A DNA stretch of 64,000 bases from Pseudarthrobacter sulfonivorans (GTDB taxonomy: Bacteria; Actinomycetota; Actinomycetes; Actinomycetales; Micrococcaceae): contig NZ_CP013747.1 in NCBI RefSeq assembly GCF_001484605.1, positions 434,001 to 498,000 on the forward strand. The letters are read 5' to 3'. The notes under the pieces are model-generated. The model was not told the DNA's origin, ran no database searches, and worked only from the letters and a program-made list of their open reading frames with translations. Positions 45,170 through 54,233 of the stretch are shown piece by piece. The first letter of the stretch is position 1. Each line of letters opens with the position of its first letter. Position numbers and translations under genes: made by a program.

Positions 45170-47382
45170 GCGCCGCCGATTTCTCCAAGCTTGCCGGGCT
45201 CTTCCCCGACGAAACCGTGACCCACTCATACGTCCAGGACATCAAGCTGCCTGCCGCCCCCGGCCAGCAGAGCCCCGGCGTTTTTGCGCTGATCACCCTG
45301 GACAACGGCCTGGACCACTCCAAGCCCACCACGCTGGGACCCAATACTCTGGTGGAACTTGGCACGGTCCTGGAGGGGCTGAAGGAGCGTGCGGCCCGCG
45401 GCGAAATCGTGGGTGTGGGGGTGACCGGCAAACCGTACTTCCTTGTTGCCGGGGCCGACTTGTCCGCGGTGAAGTCGCTGGACAACCGGGATCATGGCCT
45501 GTGGATGGCGCAGCTCGGGCATGACGTTTATGCCACGCTGGCCAACCTCGGCGTCCCCAGCTTCGCGTTCATCAACGGCGTTGCCCTGGGCGGCGGCCTG
45601 GAGATCACCCTGCAGTCCACCTACCGCACGGTGTCCACCGGCGCCGGTGCATTGGCGCTTCCCGAGGCTTTCATCGGCCTGGTCCCCGGCTGGGGCGGCG
45701 TCTACATCCTGCCGCGCCTGATCGGACCCGAGAACGCGGTCAAGGTGATGATCGAGAACCCGCTCAGCAACAACCGGACGCTCAACGGGCCGCAGGCCTT
45801 CCAGCTTGGTATCGCCGACGCCCTGTTCGAACCGGCAGACTTCCTGGAGCAGTCCCTCGCCTGGGCGGCCACGGTCATCACCGGCGAGGTGGTCCCGGCG
45901 CGGGCCAACTCCGTGGACCCCGCTGATCCCGCCGTTGCCGGGCGCTGGTCTGCAGCCGTTGCCGCCGGCCGGTCGTTCGTGGAGTCCAAGACCTCCAATG
46001 CCTCGCCTGCGCCCGCTAAGGTCCTGGACATCCTCGAAGCCAACCGGACCATGTCCCAGGCCGAATCGGCTGCCCTTGAGTGCGAAACCCTCGCCGGTCT
46101 GATGCAGACAGACGAGTTCCGCGCCACGGTCTACGCGTTCCTGGATTTGGTCCAGAAGCGTTCCAAGCGGCCTGCCGGCGCACCGGACCGTAGGCTCGCC
46201 CGTCCGGTCACCAAGATCGGCGTCGTGGGTGCGGGCCTCATGGCCAGCCAGCTGGCCCTTTTGTTCGCCCGCCAGCTCAAGGTCCCCGTGGTGATGACGG
46301 ACATCGACCAGGCTCGTGTGGATAAGGGCGTGGGCTACGTCCACGCCGAGGTGGACAAGCTCCTCGGCAAGAAACGGATCAGCCAGGACGCAGCCAACCG
46401 CACCAGGGCGCTGGTCACGGGATCGGTCTCCAAGGAAGCGTTCGCGGACGCCGACTTCGTCATCGAGGCCGTCTTCGAAGAGCTGAACGTCAAGAAGCAG
46501 GTCTTCGCCGAGGTGGAGGCAATCGTCTCGCCGGACTGCATCCTCGCCACCAACACGTCCTCGCTGTCCGTCACGGCCATGGCACAAGACCTCGCACACC
46601 CCGAACGGCTGGTGGGCTTCCACTTCTTCAACCCGGTGGCCGTGATGCCGCTGCTCGAAATCGTGCGCGCCCCCAAGACCGACGACGCCGTGCTGGCCAC
46701 CGCTTTCGAGCTGGCCAAGGGCCTGAAGAAGACCGCGGTGCTGGTCAAGGATGCGCCGGCCTTTGTAGTCAACAGGATCCTGCTGCGGCTGATGGGCGAA
46801 GTGACGGCCGCGTTCGACGAAGGCACCCCTGCCGAGGTGGCCGACACTTCGCTGCGTCCCATGGGCCTGCCGATGACGCCGTTCACGCTGGGTGCCATGG
46901 TGGGCCTGCCGGTTGCTCAGCATGTCCAGGAGTCCCTGCACGCCGCTTTCGGAGACCGCTTCGCCGTGTCCACGAACCTGCAGAAACTGATCGAGAATGG
47001 CGTGAAATCGCTCTGGGTCCCGGCGGCCGACGGCTCCCAGGAGATCCCGGAGTCCACCCTGTCGCTGATGTCCTTCGGCACGTCACCGTCCACCGGGGAC
47101 AACGTGCTGCGCCGCGTGCAGGACGCCCTCGCGGAGGAGATCGGGCTGATGCTGGATGAGGGCGTAGTGGCCGGTCCTGAGGACATCGACCTCTGCATGA
47201 TCCTGGGCGCTGGCTGGCCGATGTTCCTGGGCGGCATCACGCCGTACCTGGACCGTGTTGGCGCCTCCGAACGGGTCAACGGCAGGCGCTTCCTTGCGCC
47301 CGGCGTCGCGTCGGGCCTGACGGGTCAGTCCTCCGAATCAGTCAGCCCGGATGCAGCCACCCCGGAATCAGTCCGCGGGTAG
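45166..47382 (+). CDS. fadB: Fatty oxidation complex alpha subunit (enoyl-CoA hydratase / 3-hydroxyacyl-CoA dehydrogenase)
   Basis: The 738-residue multifunctional enzyme joins an N-terminal crotonase domain and a C-terminal 3-hydroxyacyl-CoA dehydrogenase. The hydratase part (about 10-200) shows FLVAGADLSAVKSL and VALGGGLEITLQSTYR; the dehydrogenase part has the NAD loop IGVVGAGLMASQLALL near residue 347, LATNTSSLSVTAMA, HFFNPVAVMPLLEIV with the catalytic His, and KDAPAFVVNRIL. The ATG at 45166 has GAAGGAG upstream. Its 3' end overlaps the convergent ABC gene by 15 bases. With fadA it forms a complete beta-oxidation pair. Confidence 0.95.
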   Translation: MSAADFSKLAGLFPDETVTHSYVQDIKLPAAPGQQSPGVFALITLDNGLDHSKPTTLGPNTLVELGTVLEGLKERAARGEIVGVGVTGKPYFLVAGADLSAVKSLDNRDHGLWMAQLGHDVYATLANLGVPSFAFINGVALGGGLEITLQSTYRTVSTGAGALALPEAFIGLVPGWGGVYILPRLIGPENAVKVMIENPLSNNRTLNGPQAFQLGIADALFEPADFLEQSLAWAATVITGEVVPARANSVDPADPAVAGRWSAAVAAGRSFVESKTSNASPAPAKVLDILEANRTMSQAESAALECETLAGLMQTDEFRATVYAFLDLVQKRSKRPAGAPDRRLARPVTKIGVVGAGLMASQLALLFARQLKVPVVMTDIDQARVDKGVGYVHAEVDKLLGKKRISQDAANRTRALVTGSVSKEAFADADFVIEAVFEELNVKKQVFAEVEAIVSPDCILATNTSSLSVTAMAQDLAHPERLVGFHFFNPVAVMPLLEIVRAPKTDDAVLATAFELAKGLKKTAVLVKDAPAFVVNRILLRLMGEVTAAFDEGTPAEVADTSLRPMGLPMTPFTLGAMVGLPVAQHVQESLHAAFGDRFAVSTNLQKLIENGVKSLWVPAADGSQEIPESTLSLMSFGTSPSTGDNVLRRVQDALAEEIGLMLDEGVVAGPEDIDLCMILGAGWPMFLGGITPYLDRVGASERVNGRRFLAPGVASGLTGQSSESVSPDAATPESVRG

Positions 47383-48897
47383 CAGGCGGCCGGCATCGAT
47401 GCGCACTAACCGGTGCGCGATGGACCGGGCGTAGTCCAGGTCGTGGGTGACCAGCACGACGGCGGTGCCCTCCGCCGTCGTGCTGCGCACCACCCGGTCC
47501 AGCGCGGCCAGCCCATGGCCGTCCAGGGAAACGGTCGGTTCGTCCAGTGCAAGGACTGAGGGACGCCGGGCCAGCACTGTGGCCAGGGCCAGAAGCCGCT
47601 GCTGGGACGCGGGCAGTTCGGCCGGGTGCCGTCCGGCAAGGTGCTCCAGGCCAACGGCGGCGAGGGCCTGCTGTACCGCCTGGTCAGCCGCTGGCTGCCC
47701 ACGCTCGAGTCCGAAGCGGACTTCCCGTTCCACGGTCCGCTCAAACAGCTGGTCCCTGGGCTGCTGGAAGAGGAGCCCGACGTCGGCGGCCACGCGTCCC
47801 GCGGGCTGTCCGCCGATGTTCCGTCCCCTGACCAGCACGCTGCCTGCCGTGGGCTGGAGCAAGCCGTTGAGGTGCCTTAGGAGCGTGGACTTTCCGGCGC
47901 CGTTGGGACCTGCCACAGCCAGGATCTCGCCCGCCCTGACGGCCAGGCTCAGCCCGTGCAGGACCGGGTCAGGAGTCGGGCCCGGTTGTGCCCTGAACCA
48001 GCCTCTGCGCTGCGTCCCTCGGTATGTGAACCCGACGTCACGCAGCTCCAATGCCGGCGGACCGTCGACGACGGATTCATGGCCTGCACCTGCGAGCGGC
48101 CGGAGACCTGTGTGCGGGCGGGGGCAAACCACGCCCGCCAGTTCCAGCGCCCCTGCATCCACGATTTCTCCCGGCGTGCCGGCCGCGGCCACGGTACCGC
48201 CGGCAAGGACCAGCCACGTATCGGCGTGGTGCAGGAAGGCGTCGGCCCGCTGGCTCAGGACTACGACGGCGGTGCCGTCCTGGACGAGGGTCCGCACCAG
48301 GGCAGCGAGGTCTTCGGCTCCGTCCGTGTCGAGGGAGGCGAAGGGTTCGTCCATGATGAGAACCGCGGGGCGGGAAATGACCGCGCAGCCGATGGCCAGG
48401 CGGCGCAGCTGGCCACCGGAAAGCGTGGCAGGATCCCGGTCCAGCAGCCGGGTCAGGCCGGTCTGGGCTGCCGTGTGCCGGACGGCGCCGGCCATCCCCT
48501 CGCGGTCCACCCCGGCGTTTTCCAGCCCGAAGGCCAACTCCTCGGCCACCGTGGCACGGACCGTGGACAATGCGGCGGCGGGATCCTGCGGCACAAAGCC
48601 CACCTGGCGGCCCCAGCTCCCGGGATCGATCCGCGGATCGGCGGCTTTGCCGGTGAACCGGAGACGGCTGCCGGCAAGCTCCAGAAAGCCCGCGAGTGTC
48701 CCGCCATCGCCGGGAAGCAACCAGCCGGCGAGCAGGCGTCCCAGTGTTGACTTGCCGCTGCCGGAACCGCCCAGCACGGCTGTCAGCGATCCAGCGGCGA
48801 AAGACACATCAAGTCCCGCCAGAACCGGTTCCTGCTCGCCGGGGAAGACAAATTCTTCGATAGCCGCAGCCAGGGCCGGAGGTGAGCTTTGCGCCAT
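47368..48897 (-). CDS. Energy-coupling factor transporter, two fused ATPase domains
   Basis: This 509-residue protein holds two ABC ATPase modules of an ECF importer. Module one has Walker A GGSGSGKST (43-51), signature LSGGQLRRLAI and Walker B VLIMDEPFASLD. Module two has Walker A GPNGAGKST, a degenerate signature ELPASQQRLLALA and Walker B VLALDEPTVSLD. The domains play the roles of EcfA and EcfA'. ATG 48897 starts two bases after the stop of the T-component gene. The longer frame to 49314 lies over that gene and is rejected. Only one composite ATP site will have a canonical signature. The substrate is set by the S-component two genes upstream. Confidence 0.92.
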   Translation of the reverse strand: MAQSSPPALAAAIEEFVFPGEQEPVLAGLDVSFAAGSLTAVLGGSGSGKSTLGRLLAGWLLPGDGGTLAGFLELAGSRLRFTGKAADPRIDPGSWGRQVGFVPQDPAAALSTVRATVAEELAFGLENAGVDREGMAGAVRHTAAQTGLTRLLDRDPATLSGGQLRRLAIGCAVISRPAVLIMDEPFASLDTDGAEDLAALVRTLVQDGTAVVVLSQRADAFLHHADTWLVLAGGTVAAAGTPGEIVDAGALELAGVVCPRPHTGLRPLAGAGHESVVDGPPALELRDVGFTYRGTQRRGWFRAQPGPTPDPVLHGLSLAVRAGEILAVAGPNGAGKSTLLRHLNGLLQPTAGSVLVRGRNIGGQPAGRVAADVGLLFQQPRDQLFERTVEREVRFGLERGQPAADQAVQQALAAVGLEHLAGRHPAELPASQQRLLALATVLARRPSVLALDEPTVSLDGHGLAALDRVVRSTTAEGTAVVLVTHDLDYARSIAHRLVRIDAGRLLPAD

Positions 48898-48899
48898 TA

Positions 48900-49643
48900 C
48901 TAAGCACCCGCCGTCGGCTGCCAGAGGCGGGCGGCGATGGCCGCCACTGCAGCGAGCAGCAGAACAACACGTACGCACCGTTGGGCCGGAGGGTCTGGAA
49001 CTTCCCGGTAGCTGGTGCATGGCCCGGAACTGCCGAAACCGCGGGCCTGCAAGGCTGCCGCGCGGGTGCCGGCTTCCTCCACGAGGGACAGCACCAGGGG
49101 AACCGCCTGCCACCGGAACGCGCCTGCGCGCCCGACAATTCCAGGCCGGATCACCAGGCCGCGCGCCTCCTGGGCCTGCCGGATCCGGCCCAGCCGTGAG
49201 CCGATGGCCGGCAGCAACGTCAGCGTTGAGGCGAGCACAAACGCGAACCGCGAGCGCACGCCGCGGGCGGACAGTGCAGCCACCAGGTCCGGAACGCTCA
49301 TAGTAAGGGAGCACAGCAGGAGTACCGTCACCACGGCGGAAAGCTGTGCACCCCGCTTGAGGGCAAACTGGAGGCCTTCAACCGTGACGCGCGCCGGGCC
49401 CCACTGTGCCAGGACCGTGGTGCCCTCCGGAAAAAACAGTCCGTGCATGGCCAGCAGTGACAGGACCAGCGGAACCAGGATGACCGCCACCGCCGGCAGC
49501 ATCCGGCGGGCCACTCCCCCTGCTACCGACAAGCCCGCGGCCGCGGCGATCACGGTGAGGGACAGCGGCCAGCTGGCAGCCGCCGTCGTGATGACTGCAG
49601 TGCTGCCGGCAGCCGCCAGCGACGTCAGGGGGTGAAGACGCAT
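48900..49643 (-). CDS. Energy-coupling factor transporter transmembrane T-component
   Basis: This 247-residue membrane protein has about six hydrophobic segments. The coupling region includes ALSARGVRSRFAFVLASTLT, RRIRQAQEARGLVIR-like AQEARGL (the first Ala-Arg-Gly motif) and AAALQARGFGS (the second), as in EcfT proteins. It links the ATPases to the S-component. I choose ATG 49643 (MRLHPLTSLAAAG); the frame extends upstream over the S-component gene. No strong ribosome site is seen, so it may depend on coupling with the preceding gene, whose stop is ten bases away. Confidence 0.88.
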   Translation of the reverse strand: MRLHPLTSLAAAGSTAVITTAAASWPLSLTVIAAAAGLSVAGGVARRMLPAVAVILVPLVLSLLAMHGLFFPEGTTVLAQWGPARVTVEGLQFALKRGAQLSAVVTVLLLCSLTMSVPDLVAALSARGVRSRFAFVLASTLTLLPAIGSRLGRIRQAQEARGLVIRPGIVGRAGAFRWQAVPLVLSLVEEAGTRAAALQARGFGSSGPCTSYREVPDPPAQRCVRVVLLLAAVAAIAARLWQPTAGA

Positions 49644-49653
49644 CAGGGGTGGG

Positions 49654-50508
49654 TCACGTGTCCCGGCCGGCGGACTGGCTGGCGGGCTGGCCAACCGACT
49701 GGTTGGCGACTGTTCCCGCAAGCACGCGATACCGCCGGACAAACGGGAACTGCAGGCGGGTGCGGCGCGGCAGGGCGTACACCAGGACGGCCACCAAGGT
49801 AAAAACGATGGCCTTGTCCATGGGGTCCGAGATCAGCGCCTGCTTGGTGATGGCCGCCAGGAGCGTGTCCCCCATGGAGCGGAAGGCGCTGACGATGGCG
49901 CCGGTGGCCAGGCCGGAGGTGCCGCCGAAGACGAACGCGGCAACGGGAGCGGAGACCACACCGCCGATGATGCCGGCCAGGAACCCTGCCACCGGTGCCA
50001 GGTAGAAGCGCCGGAACAGGCCGTGGCGTGCGGCGACGCCGGCCAGGAAGCCGATCAGGGCGGCGCCGGCGGCGAACGGCAGGACGGTGGGGTTGAAGAA
50101 GGACCAGACAATGCTGCTCAGGGCGCCCGTGGCTGCTCCGGCGGCGGGTCCGGCCAGGACGGCGATCAGGACGGTGCCGATGGCGTCGAGGTAGAAGGGC
50201 ACCAAGGTGCTGCCCACAAACTGGCCCAGGACAATGTTCAGGACCAGTGCCACCGGAATCAGCACCAGCGTGGACACAGGCAGTGTGGGCAGTACGCCGA
50301 TTATCAGCAGCACCGCCCCCACGAGGAAGCCGGACAGGGCGATCAGGGCCGACGCGCTGCCGGGGCCGCCGGTGATGTCCGCGGGCTGGTTCAGGACCAG
50401 GTAAATGTACGTGCCGGCGATGGCCAACGCGCCGAGGGTTTCCAGCAGGCGGCGGTTCCGGGTGGTGGCCGGCGTCTGGGACGGCAGGGTGATGGAGGGC
50501 GATGACAT
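49654..50508 (-). CDS. ECF transporter substrate-binding S-component
   Basis: This 284-residue membrane protein has six or more hydrophobic segments between residues 22 and 245, with short loops such as LGQFVGSTLVPFYLDAIGTV and GALSSIVWSFFNPTVLPF, typical of ECF S-components. It binds the vitamin or precursor to be taken up; the ligand cannot be told, and no vitamin riboswitch is seen upstream. The C-terminal 30 residues are soluble and contain a short repeat (VGQPASQSA). It is the first gene of the set, with AGAAGGA five bases before the ATG. Confidence 0.88.
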   Translation of the reverse strand: MSSPSITLPSQTPATTRNRRLLETLGALAIAGTYIYLVLNQPADITGGPGSASALIALSGFLVGAVLLIIGVLPTLPVSTLVLIPVALVLNIVLGQFVGSTLVPFYLDAIGTVLIAVLAGPAAGAATGALSSIVWSFFNPTVLPFAAGAALIGFLAGVAARHGLFRRFYLAPVAGFLAGIIGGVVSAPVAAFVFGGTSGLATGAIVSAFRSMGDTLLAAITKQALISDPMDKAIVFTLVAVLVYALPRRTRLQFPFVRRYRVLAGTVANQSVGQPASQSAGRDT

Positions 50509-50720
50509 GGCGTTCCTTCTGGGATGCAGGCTGTGTCGCCCGGATGGCCCGGGCGGTGCGGAACGCCGCCTATGTCACCTCGGCGGCAGCCGGGGGCGTC
50601 TGCGCCGGCCCGGATCCGGCATCAGTCTACCGGTTCCGGGACCCGTCAAGCCGGGCGTTGCATGTCGGTGTGACCAGAGAGGTTCCCCGCGATCTGCTGA
50701 CCTGTGTTTGAGTTAGAGAC
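50509..50720. promoter_or_regulatory. Divergent spacer between the ECF operon and the kinase gene
   Basis: The minus strand has TTGACG (about 50647) and TAGACT (about 50627) that may be an ECF-operon promoter, though only 14 bases apart. The plus strand ends in tttgagttagagac (50707-50720) directly before the kinase ATG, matching 38294-38307. I see no riboswitch fold. Confidence 0.3.
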
Positions 50721-51632
50721 ATGGCCTCCCTGCATACGGACGAAGTTAACCTCAAGGAGAAGACAGTCCGTCGACTCATCAATCACCAGTTCCCTGCCTG
50801 GGAGCACCTGGCCCTCTCGCCTGCCGGGGAAGGCACAGACAATCGCATGTTGCGCCTGGGCGATGATCTGGTGGTGAGGTTGCCGCGGACGTCGGGCACC
50901 GCGGCCGATGTGGCCAAGGAACAGACATGGCTGCCGCGCCTTGCACCGCACCTTCCGCTCGGCATTCCCGAGCCTGTGGCAATCGGCAGACCGGATGAAA
51001 GCTACCCGTTCCCCTGGTCGGTGTACCGGTGGGTCGACGGTACAGAGCTGAACCCGGAAAGTGAGCAGGATCTGTCCCGGCTCGGCCGGGACCTGGCTGG
51101 CTTTGTCCGCGCCCTCCACAGCATCGACCTCATGGGCGCACGGCGGGAGGAGCCACTGTTGTCGTACCGTGGCGGCAGTCTGCGGGATCTCTCCACCGGG
51201 ACGTCAGCGAACCTCGACGCCTGCCGCGGCATACAGGGACTCCAGTTGGATCTCGACGGCCTGCAGTCCATCTGGCAAGCGGCGTTGGAACTCGATCAGC
51301 CACGGTTGGCGCACACCTGGATGCACACCGACCTCAAGCCCTCCAACCTCCTGGTCCGAAACAGCGTGCTGGTGGGGGTGGTCGATTTCGGCGGTCTCTC
51401 GGTCGGTGATCCGACCTGCGAGCACGCCGCGGTCTGGGATCTCCCGGCCGAAGCCAGGCATGCGTACGCCGAGGAACTGGGCCTCGACAAAAGCACACGG
51501 CTGCGCGCTCGTGCCTGGGCGTTGGCCATCGCACTGTCGGGGGTTCCCTACTACTGGTCCACCTGGCCGGACTTCGCCCAGGAGTGCGTTCGCAGGCTTC
51601 AACTGATTCTGCGGGACACGGACGATGTGTAA
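50721..51632 (+). CDS. Aminoglycoside-phosphotransferase-like kinase
   Basis: This 303-residue protein has the APH kinase fold. The catalytic loop is MHTDLKPSNLL with H202, D204 and N209; the metal-binding D222 lies in VVDFGGLSVGDPTCE. The N-lobe includes the nucleotide-contact region SPAGEGTDNRMLRLG and VVRLPR. Proteins of this type phosphorylate aminoglycosides, macrolides or metabolites such as choline or sugars; the substrate here is unknown and resistance should not be assumed. No Shine-Dalgarno sequence precedes the ATG at 50721. It stands alone ahead of mtr. Confidence 0.88.
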   Translation: MASLHTDEVNLKEKTVRRLINHQFPAWEHLALSPAGEGTDNRMLRLGDDLVVRLPRTSGTAADVAKEQTWLPRLAPHLPLGIPEPVAIGRPDESYPFPWSVYRWVDGTELNPESEQDLSRLGRDLAGFVRALHSIDLMGARREEPLLSYRGGSLRDLSTGTSANLDACRGIQGLQLDLDGLQSIWQAALELDQPRLAHTWMHTDLKPSNLLVRNSVLVGVVDFGGLSVGDPTCEHAAVWDLPAEARHAYAEELGLDKSTRLRARAWALAIALSGVPYYWSTWPDFAQECVRRLQLILRDTDDV

Positions 51633-51764
51633 CTCGGGGACCTCACAACGTGTCCCGGAAGCGGACCGGTTGACGGAACCTGGAACCCGCCAAACTAAGC
51701 TGCAATTAGCCGCCACTCCTGGCTAACAGTCACACTTGCCGTCCTGACCTTCCGAAAGGCACAA

Positions 51765-53186
51765 ATGCCCCATTACGACCTGGCCATCATCGGATCAGGA
51801 TCCGGCAATTCGCTGATCACCCCGTTCTGGGACGGCAAGAAAGTAGCCATGATCGACGGCGGCGTGTTCGGCGGCACGTGCCTGAACGTCGGCTGCATCC
51901 CCACCAAGATGTTTGTGTACCCGGCATCGTTGGCCGCCGCGCCCCGGGAGGCCGCCCTACTGGGTGTGGACCTGAGCCTGGACAAGGTGCGCTGGAACGA
52001 ACTGCGCGACAGGATCTTTGGCCGGATTGATGCGATTTCCGAGTCCGGCCGCCGGTACCGCGCGGAGGAATTGAAGAATGTGGACCTGTTCCAGGAGCAC
52101 GTCCGGTTCACCGGTCCGCGGACGCTCAGCACTGATTCCGGGGTGGAGCTCACCGCGGACCGGGTGGTCATTGCCGCCGGTTCAAGGGCCGTGCTCCCGG
52201 ACGTGCCGGGGATTGGCCTGCCGCAGGTGCACACCTCGGACACGGTGATGCGCATCGACGGTCCGCCCGAGCGGGTGGTGGTGGGCGGCGGGTACATAGC
52301 CGCCGAGTTCGCTGCCGTGTTCCACGGTTTCGGGGCCAAGGTGACCCAGGTCAACCGTTCGCAGCGGCTGCTTCGCGGGAACGACGCCGAAATCGCCGGG
52401 CGCTTCGCCGCAGCTGCGGCCAGCCGCTGGAAGCTCCGGCTTGGCTACTCGCTCCAGGCAGTGGAGGACAACGGCGAAGGCAGCGTCACCGTGGTGTTCG
52501 CGGACGACGACGGCATACCGCTGCGGGTCGCGGCGGACATCGTCCTGATGGCCACCGGACGGGTGCCGAACACCGACCGGCTGGGTGTGGACGCCGCGGG
52601 CTTTGACCTGGATGAGGACCACACCCTGTCCGTGGACGTGAACCTCCGGGTCCTCGCCGGCGGCAAACCCGTTGACGGTGTCTATGCCCTGGGTGACATC
52701 GCCAACAGCTACCAGCTCAAGCACGTCGCCAACCGGGAGGCCCGGGTGGTGGCGCACAACCTGGAACACCCGGACCGGCTCCCGAGCATCGACTACACCG
52801 CGGTGCCGTTTGCGGTATTCAGCAATCCGCAGGTGGCCTCCGTGGGCCTGACCGAGGAGGAAGCCCGGTCCCAGGCAACAGGCGGGACAGACGTTGTGAC
52901 CGCCGTCCAGGACTACGGCTCCACTGCCTACGGCTGGGCCATGGAGGACGAGGAAGGGGTGGTCAAGCTTGTGGCCGAGCGGTCCAGCGGCCGCCTGCTC
53001 GGCGCGCACATCATGGGCCACGAGGCCTCGCTCCTGATCCAGCCGCTGATCCAGGCGATGGCCACCGACGTATCGGTCCACCAGCTCGCGCGGGGACCGT
53101 ACTGGATCCATCCGGCCCTCATGGAAGTGGTGGAGAACGCCCTGCTCGCGCTGGACGTGGACTTGCCTGAAAACGCGCCGTTGTAG
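51765..53186 (+). CDS. mtr: Mycothione reductase
   Basis: The 473-residue flavoprotein reduces mycothiol disulfide with NADPH, keeping the actinobacterial low-molecular thiol reduced. FAD loop IIGSGSGNS, redox pair C39/C44 in GGTCLNVGCIPTK, NADPH loop VVGGGYIAAEFAAVF, late FAD site YALGDIANSYQL and the interface His region RGPYWIHPALMEVV are present. The N-terminal GSGSGN rather than GAGxGG distinguishes it from glutathione reductase and lipoamide dehydrogenase. It has AAAGGC before the ATG and ends nine bases from the convergent hydrolase. Confidence 0.94.
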   Translation: MPHYDLAIIGSGSGNSLITPFWDGKKVAMIDGGVFGGTCLNVGCIPTKMFVYPASLAAAPREAALLGVDLSLDKVRWNELRDRIFGRIDAISESGRRYRAEELKNVDLFQEHVRFTGPRTLSTDSGVELTADRVVIAAGSRAVLPDVPGIGLPQVHTSDTVMRIDGPPERVVVGGGYIAAEFAAVFHGFGAKVTQVNRSQRLLRGNDAEIAGRFAAAAASRWKLRLGYSLQAVEDNGEGSVTVVFADDDGIPLRVAADIVLMATGRVPNTDRLGVDAAGFDLDEDHTLSVDVNLRVLAGGKPVDGVYALGDIANSYQLKHVANREARVVAHNLEHPDRLPSIDYTAVPFAVFSNPQVASVGLTEEEARSQATGGTDVVTAVQDYGSTAYGWAMEDEEGVVKLVAERSSGRLLGAHIMGHEASLLIQPLIQAMATDVSVHQLARGPYWIHPALMEVVENALLALDVDLPENAPL

Positions 53187-53195
53187 GGCGAACGT

Positions 53196-54221
53196 TCAGC
53201 GCAGCCGCGCCGCGAGGCCGCCGACGGACCGTATCAATTCCCCGAAGGCCTGCTCAGGGTTGTTGTTCGAGACGATCCGGGCATTTGGCGGGTGATTCCA
53301 CAGGTTCCGGTAATCGGCCACGGTGGTCCCCATCAGCAGGGGCGATTCAACCTCGACGTCCACGGTGGCCAGGCGGGTTGCGTAATCGAGGGTCCCGGCG
53401 GCCACACCGGCAGCGAAGTAGTCGTGGACGTGCGCCAGGTAGCCCTGGCCGTAGAGACGGTGAAACTCAAAGTAGAAGCGCAGGGCATCGGACAGGTGCC
53501 GCACCAGCGGACTGTCCGCCGTGCTCCTGAGCCCTTCAGGCTGCTTCGGCAGGACCAGCTCCCGCTCACTGCAGCCGGCCGCCTCCGCGAGCCGCAACAC
53601 ATGCTCCGGCCGCAGCTCGATCCGCTCAGTGGTGTCCAGTGAACAGACAATGGGCAGCCGGTCCACCGGCAGGCCGCGGTAGGCCGCATAAACTTCCTTG
53701 GCCGCCTGCGGATCAACGTGCGTATTCCATTCGGCGGTGGGAGTGGTGTTCCCCTGGTGGTAGAAGCTGCCGCCCATGATCACTACCTTGCCCAGCAGTT
53801 CGGGCAGCCGAGGTTCGCGGCGGATGGCCAGCGCGAAGTTCGTCAGCGGCGCCGTGATCAGGGCCGTGAGCTCCCCCGGATGTGCACGGGCCGCCTCCAC
53901 CCACAGGTCGGCGGCGTGCTGCGCCGAGACCGTCCCCGACGGCGGCGGCAGGACGGCGTGGCCAATGCCCTGGGGTCCATGGGTTTCCGGCGTGGTCACC
54001 AGCGGAATGCTCAACGGAGCGAACGCGCCGACGGCGACCTCCACCCCTGTGCGTCCGCACAGCTCCAGCATCGCGAGGGTGTTTCGCGCCACCTGGTGTG
54101 CGTCCACGTTCCCGGGCGACGCCGTCACGGCCACAAACTCCATGTCGGGCAGCGAGGCCAGGTAGGCCAGCGCCAAGGCGTCGTCAATCCCGGTGTCAAC
54201 GTCCAGTAGTAGCTTGGTCAT
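53196..54221 (-). CDS. Nucleoside hydrolase (inosine-uridine preferring type)
   Basis: This 341-residue protein splits the N-glycosidic bond of ribonucleosides. The calcium-binding aspartates are in LLLDVDTGIDDALAL (D7, D9, D13, D14), with VVIMGGSFYHQGNTTPTAEW carrying the substrate Asn region and a late His/Asp in HVHDYFAAGVAA. It is the last gene of the dxs-led minus-strand run, 12 bases after the aldo/keto reductase. The base preference is unknown. Confidence 0.92.
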   Translation of the reverse strand: MTKLLLDVDTGIDDALALAYLASLPDMEFVAVTASPGNVDAHQVARNTLAMLELCGRTGVEVAVGAFAPLSIPLVTTPETHGPQGIGHAVLPPPSGTVSAQHAADLWVEAARAHPGELTALITAPLTNFALAIRREPRLPELLGKVVIMGGSFYHQGNTTPTAEWNTHVDPQAAKEVYAAYRGLPVDRLPIVCSLDTTERIELRPEHVLRLAEAAGCSERELVLPKQPEGLRSTADSPLVRHLSDALRFYFEFHRLYGQGYLAHVHDYFAAGVAAGTLDYATRLATVDVEVESPLLMGTTVADYRNLWNHPPNARIVSNNNPEQAFGELIRSVGGLAARLR

Positions 54222-54233
54222 CTGCCGAGTTTC

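Noticed and set aside
50509..50720. Vitamin riboswitch ahead of the ECF operon
   Set aside because: No conserved TPP, cobalamin or FMN aptamer blocks can be found on either strand.
50721..51632. Aminoglycoside resistance gene
   Set aside because: The kinase fold is clear, but nothing points to an antibiotic substrate; the gene lies in core DNA without mobile elements.
51632..51765. SigR-type promoter (GGAAC ... GTT) ahead of mtr
   Set aside because: GGAAC occurs twice, but no GTT lies at the required 18-19-base distance.
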